A DNA stretch of 64,000 nucleotides. Source: Pararoseomonas sp. SCSIO 73927. GTDB taxonomy: Bacteria; Pseudomonadota; Alphaproteobacteria; Acetobacterales; Acetobacteraceae. Where the stretch lies: the NCBI RefSeq assembly GCF_037040815.1, contig NZ_CP146232.1, forward strand, positions 4,310,001-4,374,000. Direction: 5' to 3'. Below are positions 59,124-64,000 of the stretch, in pieces. Both the position numbers and the translations under genes were made by a program. Below the pieces are notes generated by a model. The model was not told the origin of the DNA. It searched no databases and was given only the letters and a program-made list of their open reading frames with translations. Positions within the stretch are counted from its first letter, which is position 1. Every line of letters starts with the position of its first letter.

Positions 59124-60368
59124 TCAGAGCTGCCGGTTGGCCCGGGCCAGCACCGCCTCGAACAGCACCTGGCAGCCATCCGCCGCCGCCTCCGGCAGGA
59201 TGCTCTCCGCCTCGTTGTGGGAGAGGCCGTCCTTGCAGGGGGTGAAGATCATCGCCGTGGGCACCCGGCGGGCAACGTAGATCGCGTCGTGCCCCGCGCC
59301 GGAGATGATCTCCCGCGCCGGCAGGCCCAGCCGGGCGGCGGCGTCCCGCACCAGCCCGACAAGGTCCGGGTCGAAAGGCTGGGCGGGAATACGGAACAGC
59401 TCGTGCAGGTCCAGGGAGAGGCCGAGGGCCGCCGCGATCTCCCCCGCCCGGCGCGGGAAGCCTTCCGCCAGGGCCTCGATCTCCTCGCCCGAGGGGTGAC
59501 GGAACTCCACGGAGAAGCGCACCTCGCCCGGCACCACGTTGCAGGAGTTGGGAAAGACCTGCAGGCGGCCCACCGTGCCGCGCCCGTCCTCGCCGCGCTC
59601 GCGCATCAGGGCGTCCACCAGCTCCACGATCCGGGCGGCGCCGAGCAGCGCGTCGCGCCGGGCCGAGGGCGGGGTGGTGCCGGCGTGGGAGTCCTGGCCG
59701 GTGAGCACCGCGTCGTACCAGACCTGTGCCTGCCCGCCGGTCACGATGCCGATGCGCTTCCCCTCCCGCTCGAGGATCGGGCCCTGCTCGATGTGCAGCT
59801 CGAAGTAGGAATCCGCCTCGAAGGGCCGGGCGGGCTCCGGGCCCCGGTAGCCGATCCCCTCCAGCGCCTCGACCACCGAGGTGCCCTCCAAGTCCTTCAG
59901 CGCGTAGGTCGCGTCGCGGTCGTAGACCCCGGCCCAGACGCCGCTGCCCATGAGGGAGTGGCCGAAGCGGCTGCCCTCCTCGTCCGTCCAGTTGATGAGC
60001 TCCAGCGGCGCCTCGGTCTCGATGTTGAGGTCTTGCAGCGTCCGCATCACCTCCAGCCCGGCGATCACGCCGAGCGCGCCGTCGAACTTGCCCCCCGTGG
60101 GCTGGCTGTCCAGGTGGCTGCCGAGGAGGACGGGCCTTCGGCCCGGGTCGCGTCCGGGACGGCGGGCGAACATGTTGCCGATCTCATCCACGCGCACCGT
60201 CAGCCCGGCGGCCTCGCACCAGCCGCGGAACCTGTCGCGGCCCGCGCGGTCCACCTCCGTCAGGGTCAGGCGCTTCACGCCGCCCTTCGGCGTCGCGCCG
60301 ATCTCCGCCATGCCCATCAGCGCGTCCCAGAGGCGGCGGCCGTCGATGCGCTGGTTGGTACCGGACAT
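59124..60368 (-). CDS. Zn-dependent ureido-amidohydrolase (N-carbamoyl-L-amino-acid hydrolase / allantoate amidohydrolase family)
   Basis: 414 residues of the M20 family. LLGSHLDSQPTGGKFDGALG and NWTDEEGSRFGHSLMGSG supply the metal ligands, LHIEQGP and SGAGHDA are conserved, and GQDSHAGTTP marks the lid domain. Such enzymes split N-carbamoyl-L-amino acids, N-carbamoyl-beta-alanine or allantoate. ATG 60368 begins the domain and has GGGAGA upstream. It diverges from the class II aldolase gene. It is 35 kb from the racemase/amidohydrolase/D-carbamoylase genes, so any pathway link is inferential. Confidence 0.88.
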   Translation of the reverse strand: MSGTNQRIDGRRLWDALMGMAEIGATPKGGVKRLTLTEVDRAGRDRFRGWCEAAGLTVRVDEIGNMFARRPGRDPGRRPVLLGSHLDSQPTGGKFDGALGVIAGLEVMRTLQDLNIETEAPLELINWTDEEGSRFGHSLMGSGVWAGVYDRDATYALKDLEGTSVVEALEGIGYRGPEPARPFEADSYFELHIEQGPILEREGKRIGIVTGGQAQVWYDAVLTGQDSHAGTTPPSARRDALLGAARIVELVDALMRERGEDGRGTVGRLQVFPNSCNVVPGEVRFSVEFRHPSGEEIEALAEGFPRRAGEIAAALGLSLDLHELFRIPAQPFDPDLVGLVRDAAARLGLPAREIISGAGHDAIYVARRVPTAMIFTPCKDGLSHNEAESILPEAAADGCQVLFEAVLARANRQL

Positions 60369-60544
60369 GCCCGCTCTCCCGTGATGGCTTCCCGATGAAT
60401 GCGGCGGGCGGGAAGGGCAGGCAAGGGCCCGGCCGGCCGCATCTCCCGCTCCGGCCACGGCAGCGCCGAAACGAGCGACGCCCCGCCTTGCAGTCCGGCC
60501 GTGACGGCGCGACCCTGCCCCCCGCACGGCCGGAAGACCTGACC

Positions 60545-61327
60545 ATGGCGCACGCGCTCCCCTCCGCCCCACCCATCCTCCGCAACAGCGCGCTGGACGC
60601 GCCGGAGATCCGGCAGGCGCGGATCGACCTTGCCGCCTGCTTCCGCATGGCGGCGCGGCTGGGGCTGCAGGAGGGGATCTGCAACCACCTGTCCGCCCTC
60701 GTCCCCGGCCGGCCGGACCTGATGCTCGTGAACCCCTATGGCTGGGCCTTCGGGGAGATCACCGCCTCCCGCCTCCTCGTCTGCGACTTCGAGGGACACG
60801 TCCTGGCCGGGGAGGGGGTTCCGGAGGCGACCGCCTTCTACATCCACGCCCGGCTGCACATGCGCCACCCCCGCGCCGTGGCGGCCTTCCACACCCACAT
60901 GCCGAATGCCACGGCGCTCTCGATGCTGGAGGGCCCGCCGCTGGTCTGGGCCGGGCAGACCGCGCTGAAGTTCTACGGCCGCACCGCCGTGGACGAGGAG
61001 TACAACGGCCTCGCGCTCGACGAGGCGGAGGGGGACCGGATCGCGGCGGTGATGGGGGAGGCCGACATCGCCTTCCTGAAGAACCACGGCGTGATGGTCG
61101 TCGGCCCCTCCATCGCCGAGGCCTGGGACGACCTCTACTACCTGGAGCGCGCGGCGGAGGTGCAGCGCCTGGCCTTCTCCACCAACCGCCCCCTCAAGCC
61201 CGTGGCGAAGGACGTGGCGGAGCGCACCTACGCCCAGATGCGCGAAGGCGACCGCGAGAGCGCGCGGCTGCACTTGGAGAGCGTGAAGCGCATCCTCGCG
61301 CGCGAGGAGCCGGGCTATCTCGACTAG
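60545..61327 (+). CDS. Class II aldolase/adducin family protein
   Basis: 260 residues. Metal ligands are visible: AFHTHMPNAT (two His) and the later His in FLKNHGVMVVG; the Glu in VPEATAFYIHARLH is the usual catalytic/metal residue. The family covers fuculose- and ribulose-phosphate aldolases and decarboxylases; the absence of a sugar-kinase neighbour leaves the substrate open. ATG 60545 (MAHALPSAPP) is reasonable. Another family member type, the 3-oxo-tetronate decarboxylase, is also possible. An EamA exporter gene follows. Confidence 0.87.
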   Translation: MAHALPSAPPILRNSALDAPEIRQARIDLAACFRMAARLGLQEGICNHLSALVPGRPDLMLVNPYGWAFGEITASRLLVCDFEGHVLAGEGVPEATAFYIHARLHMRHPRAVAAFHTHMPNATALSMLEGPPLVWAGQTALKFYGRTAVDEEYNGLALDEAEGDRIAAVMGEADIAFLKNHGVMVVGPSIAEAWDDLYYLERAAEVQRLAFSTNRPLKPVAKDVAERTYAQMREGDRESARLHLESVKRILAREEPGYLD

Positions 61328-61445
61328 CGCCCCGGTTAGCGCCCCCGCACCGGCCGTCGCGCTGCCCGGCCAGGACCCGGGCGCGCGGCGCTTCGGGCTG
61401 CTCTGCCTCGGCGTCACGGCGCTGGGATGGGGGCTGAACTGGCCG

Positions 61446-62261
61446 GTGCTGAAGTTCCTGCTCTCCGAGATGCCGCCGCTGACGGCGCGCGGCTTCGCGG
61501 GGCTGCTGGCCTCCCTGGCCCTGGCCGGTTTCGCCCTCTCGCGCGGGCTGCCGCTCCTTGTCCCCGGCCGGAAATGGCCCGCGCTGCTCGTCGCCTCCCT
61601 CCTGAACGTCACGGCCTGGATGGGGCTGGCGACGATGGGGCTGCGCTACCTCGGCGCGGGGGAGGGGGCGATGATCTGCTACACCATGCCGGCCTGGACC
61701 GCGCTCGCCGCCTGGCCCGTGCTGGGCGAGCGTCCCTCCGCCTCGCGCGTCCTCGCGCTGCTCCTCGGCATGGGCGGCGTGGCGCTGCTCGTCACCGGGA
61801 ACGGCGTCTCGCTCGACACCGCGAAGATGCCGGGCGTGGCCATGATCCTCGGCGGCGCCGTGCTTTTCGCGCTGGGAACGGTGTGGTTCAAGCGGCACCC
61901 GCTGGGGCTGCACCCAGTCGCCTCGGTGGCGTGGCAGGTGGGGCTGGGATGCCTGCCCATGGCGCTCCTCGGGCCCTTCCTCGAGAGCTTTGACGCCTCG
62001 CAGGTCTCCCAGGCGGGCTGGGCGGCCTTTCTCTACATGGCGGCGCTGCCGCTCTGCCTCTGCTACCTCGCCTGGTTCGCGGCCCTGGCCGCCCTGCCGG
62101 CGGGGGTGGCGGCGATCGGCACCCTCGCGGTGCCGCTGATCGGCGTGCTGTCCGCCGCCACCTTCCTGAACGAACCCTTCGGCCCGCGGCAGGCGGCCGC
62201 CCTGGCGCTGACGATGTCGGGCATCGTCCTCGCAGTCCGCACCGGGGCCCGCCGCGGCTAG
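61446..62261 (+). CDS. EamA/DMT-family transporter with N-terminus lacking a standard start
   Basis: From GTG 61446 the frame gives 271 residues with about nine hydrophobic helices and the typical EamA halves, the second containing GTLAVPLIGVLSAATFL. Upstream in the same frame, back to about 61362, the sequence translates as FGLLCLGVTALGWGLNWPV, the missing first EamA helix, but no ATG, GTG or TTG occurs there before the TGA at 61284. Either CTG (61362) or another rare start is used, or there is a frameshift or sequence error. Exporters of this family carry amino acids or metabolites. Its stop overlaps that of comM (CTAG). Confidence 0.8.
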   Translation: MLKFLLSEMPPLTARGFAGLLASLALAGFALSRGLPLLVPGRKWPALLVASLLNVTAWMGLATMGLRYLGAGEGAMICYTMPAWTALAAWPVLGERPSASRVLALLLGMGGVALLVTGNGVSLDTAKMPGVAMILGGAVLFALGTVWFKRHPLGLHPVASVAWQVGLGCLPMALLGPFLESFDASQVSQAGWAAFLYMAALPLCLCYLAWFAALAALPAGVAAIGTLAVPLIGVLSAATFLNEPFGPRQAAALALTMSGIVLAVRTGARRG

Positions 62262-63769
62262 CCTGCGGCCGGCTTCCGCAGCCGGTAGCCCAGCGCCTCC
62301 GCCGAGTGCGCCCGCGCCACCGTCGCGGCGCCCGCGAGGTCCGCGATGCTGCGGGCCACGCGCAGGGCGCGGGTGAAGCCGCGGCTGGAGAGGGCCAGCC
62401 GCTCCGCCGCGCTCTCAGCCAGGGACAGCGCCTCGGGCGCGAAGCCGTCGCGGATGGCCTCCACGGGCGCCTCGGCGTTGGTGGCGATCCCGATCCCGGC
62501 GTAGCGCGCCCGCTGCACGGCGCGGGCGGCTGCCACCCGCGCCGCGACCGCGGCGCTCGCCTCCCCGGCGGGGGCACGGGCCAGCTCGCGCGGCGGGATG
62601 GGCTGCACCTCAATCGTCAGGTCGATCCGGTCCAGCAGGGGGCCGGAGAGCTTGGACTGGTAGCCCTCGCCGCAGCGCGGCGCCTGCCCGCACTCCCGCG
62701 CTGCGTCGCCCAGGTAGCCGCAACGGCAGGGGTTCATCGCCGCCACGAGCTGGACGCGCGCGGGGTAGGAGACGTGGGCATTGGCGCGGGCCACCGTCAC
62801 GCGGCCCGTCTCCAGCGGCTGGCGCAGGGCCTCCAGCGCGGGGCGCGGGAACTCGGGCAGCTCGTCGAGGAACAGCACGCCGCGATGGGCGAGGCTGATC
62901 TCCCCCGGCCGCGCCTTCGGGCCGCCTCCGGTCAGCGCGGCCTGTGAGGCGGAATGGTGCGGGTCCCGGAAGGGCGGGCGGGCGCTGATCCGGCCGCCCT
63001 CCAGCCCGCCGGCGACGGAACGAATGAGGCTGGCCTCCAGCGCCTCGTAGGGGCTGAGGTCGGGCAGGATCCCCGGCAGGCGCGCTGCCAGCATCGACTT
63101 CCCCGAACCGGGCGGACCGACCATCAGGAGGTGGTGGTTGCCGGCCGCCGCGATCTCAAGCGCCCGCTTCGCGCTCTCCTGCCCGCGCACCTCGGAGAGG
63201 CAGGGGCCGCGCGCCTCACCGGCCAAAGGCGCGGCCGGCGCAGGGGGCGCCAGCACCTGCCGGCCCTGGAAGTGGGCGATGAGGGCGCGCAGGTCCGGCG
63301 CGGCGACGGCCTCCGTCATCCCGGCCCAGCACGCCTCGGCGCCCTGCGCGGCGGGGCAGACCAGGCCGAGCTCCCGCTCCCCGCAGGCCAGCGCCGCGGG
63401 CAGCACGCCGGCCACGGGCTGGATGCTGCCGTCCAGCGCCAGCTCCCCCATGGCGGCGAAATGGGCCAGCTCGTCCGCGGGGATCACGCCCATCGCGGCC
63501 AGCAGGCCGAGCGCCATCGGCAGGTCGAAGTGGCTGCCCTCCTTCGGCAGGTCGGCCGGGGCGAGGTTCACCAGAATGCGCTTCGGTGGAAGCGAGAGGC
63601 CGAGGCCGGAGAGCACAGCCCGCACCCGCTCCCGGCTCTCCACCACGGCCTTGTTGGCGAGGCCGACCACGGTGAAGGCGGGCAGCCCGGCGGAGAGCTG
63701 CACCTGCACCTCCACCGGAACCGCCTCGACGCCCTGGAGGGAGAAGGTGGTGACGCGGGCGAGACTCAC
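62258..63769 (-). CDS. comM: YifB/ComM family Mg-chelatase-like AAA+ ATPase
   Basis: 503 residues. N-terminal Lon-protease-like S5 domain (PVEVQVQLSAGLPAFTVVGLA), Walker A GPPGSGKS, Walker B LFLDELPEF, a conserved MNPCRCGYLG zinc-like patch, and a C-terminal MgsA-type domain. ComM promotes branch migration and heteroduplex formation in natural transformation. The start is GTG 63769, overlapping the TGA of the HDAC-family gene by 4 nt. No other competence gene lies in view. Confidence 0.93.
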   Translation of the reverse strand: MSLARVTTFSLQGVEAVPVEVQVQLSAGLPAFTVVGLANKAVVESRERVRAVLSGLGLSLPPKRILVNLAPADLPKEGSHFDLPMALGLLAAMGVIPADELAHFAAMGELALDGSIQPVAGVLPAALACGERELGLVCPAAQGAEACWAGMTEAVAAPDLRALIAHFQGRQVLAPPAPAAPLAGEARGPCLSEVRGQESAKRALEIAAAGNHHLLMVGPPGSGKSMLAARLPGILPDLSPYEALEASLIRSVAGGLEGGRISARPPFRDPHHSASQAALTGGGPKARPGEISLAHRGVLFLDELPEFPRPALEALRQPLETGRVTVARANAHVSYPARVQLVAAMNPCRCGYLGDAARECGQAPRCGEGYQSKLSGPLLDRIDLTIEVQPIPPRELARAPAGEASAAVAARVAAARAVQRARYAGIGIATNAEAPVEAIRDGFAPEALSLAESAAERLALSSRGFTRALRVARSIADLAGAATVARAHSAEALGYRLRKPAAG

Positions 63770-64000
63770 CCGCGCCAGCTTCCCAGGAACCGCGCGAGGA
63801 GGGTGCCGATGACCTCCACGTTGTAGCCGCCCTCCTGGATGATGGCGGTGGGCAGGCGCAGCGCGGAGATCGCCTCCGCCGCGCGGGCGAAGCCCCTCTC
63901 CGTCACGCGCAGCGCGGCCAGCGGCTCGTGCTCCGAGGCGTCGAAGCCGAGGGAGACGACCAGCGCCTCCGCCCCGAAGGCGTGGATGCGCGCGATGCCG
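63766..64000 (-). CDS. HDAC/AcuC-family deacetylase, 5' part beyond the window
   Basis: The minus strand from the right edge to 63766 reads as 77 residues plus a stop. They include LVVSLGFDASEHEP, LPTAIIQEGGYNVEVIG and LLARFLGSW, the C-terminal part of histone-deacetylase-like amidohydrolases such as acetylpolyamine amidohydrolase. The Gly-Tyr of EGGYN is the transition-state tyrosine. The family uses zinc; the metal ligands lie mostly outside the window. Its TGA overlaps the comM start. Confidence 0.82.
   Translation of the reverse strand, partial: GIARIHAFGAEALVVSLGFDASEHEPLAALRVTERGFARAAEAISALRLPTAIIQEGGYNVEVIGTLLARFLGSWRG

Overview
The window reads as chromosome of a high-GC (about 70% by eye) alphaproteobacterium, most likely Acetobacteraceae of the Roseomonas type. 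Pointers are the two Bug/TctC tricarboxylate receptors, the flgI/fliX divergent pair, a single-cysteine DksA, UPF0262 and DUF983 proteins, and a Lys/Ala-rich histone-H1-like protein. I saw no rRNA, tRNA, CRISPR array, insertion sequence or phage gene. Genes are packed tightly, with many 4-nt ATGA/GTGA/TTGA overlaps and many GTG or TTG starts.

Layout. 1-8.7 kb: the edge of a circularly permuted ATP-grasp gene, an NMT1-type binding protein, a phosphatase, PdeM with its DEXH helicase, RmuC, and a Bug receptor. 8.8-15.7 kb: a protocatechuate operon (pcaDC fusion, pcaH, pcaG, pcaB, then a flavin alpha-hydroxyacid dehydrogenase) behind a two-gene ABC transporter. 15.9-21.5 kb: rhodanese, a second Bug receptor, an endonuclease III-like protein, mtnA, UPF0262, DUF983, a hydantoin-racemase-like protein. 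21.5-25.7 kb: three small secreted proteins, an N-carbamoyl-D-amino-acid hydrolase, two small membrane proteins and a cyclic amidohydrolase. 25.7-31 kb: LysR, prpD-like, prpC, and the histone-like gene behind a long leader.

30.9-35.1 kb holds the most unusual unit: a coupled five-gene operon encoding a RibD-type reductase, an MDR dehydrogenase without the usual zinc ligands, a PTPS/QueD-fold protein lacking its catalytic Cys and His, a GT4 glycosyltransferase and a methyltransferase. It looks like an uncharacterised pathway to a modified pteridine or pyrimidine glycoside.

35.1-38.1 kb: flagellar genes (flgI, flgJ-like and flgN-like behind a near-perfect sigma-54 promoter; divergent fliX) and dksA. 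38.1-52 kb: DUF1501/DUF1800, a stand-alone EF-G, a MaoC-like protein, small membrane proteins, an SGNH hydrolase, a DapA-like/RraA-like pair, MsrQ with a secreted partner, a 2-hydroxyacid dehydrogenase and a metallo-beta-lactamase-fold hydrolase. 52-56.5 kb: tkt-gap-pgk. 56.8-64 kb: a GGDEF-EAL protein, an M20-type ureido-amidohydrolase, a class II aldolase, an EamA transporter, ComM, and the C-terminus of an HDAC-family amidohydrolase.

Together the genes suggest a soil, water or plant-associated heterotroph. It would take up organic acids and aromatics, degrade protocatechuate, propionyl-CoA and cyclic ureides, and swim. Three genes cut by the window edges or lacking a normal start (1..977, 63766..64000 and the EamA N-terminus) were found by reading the strands directly.
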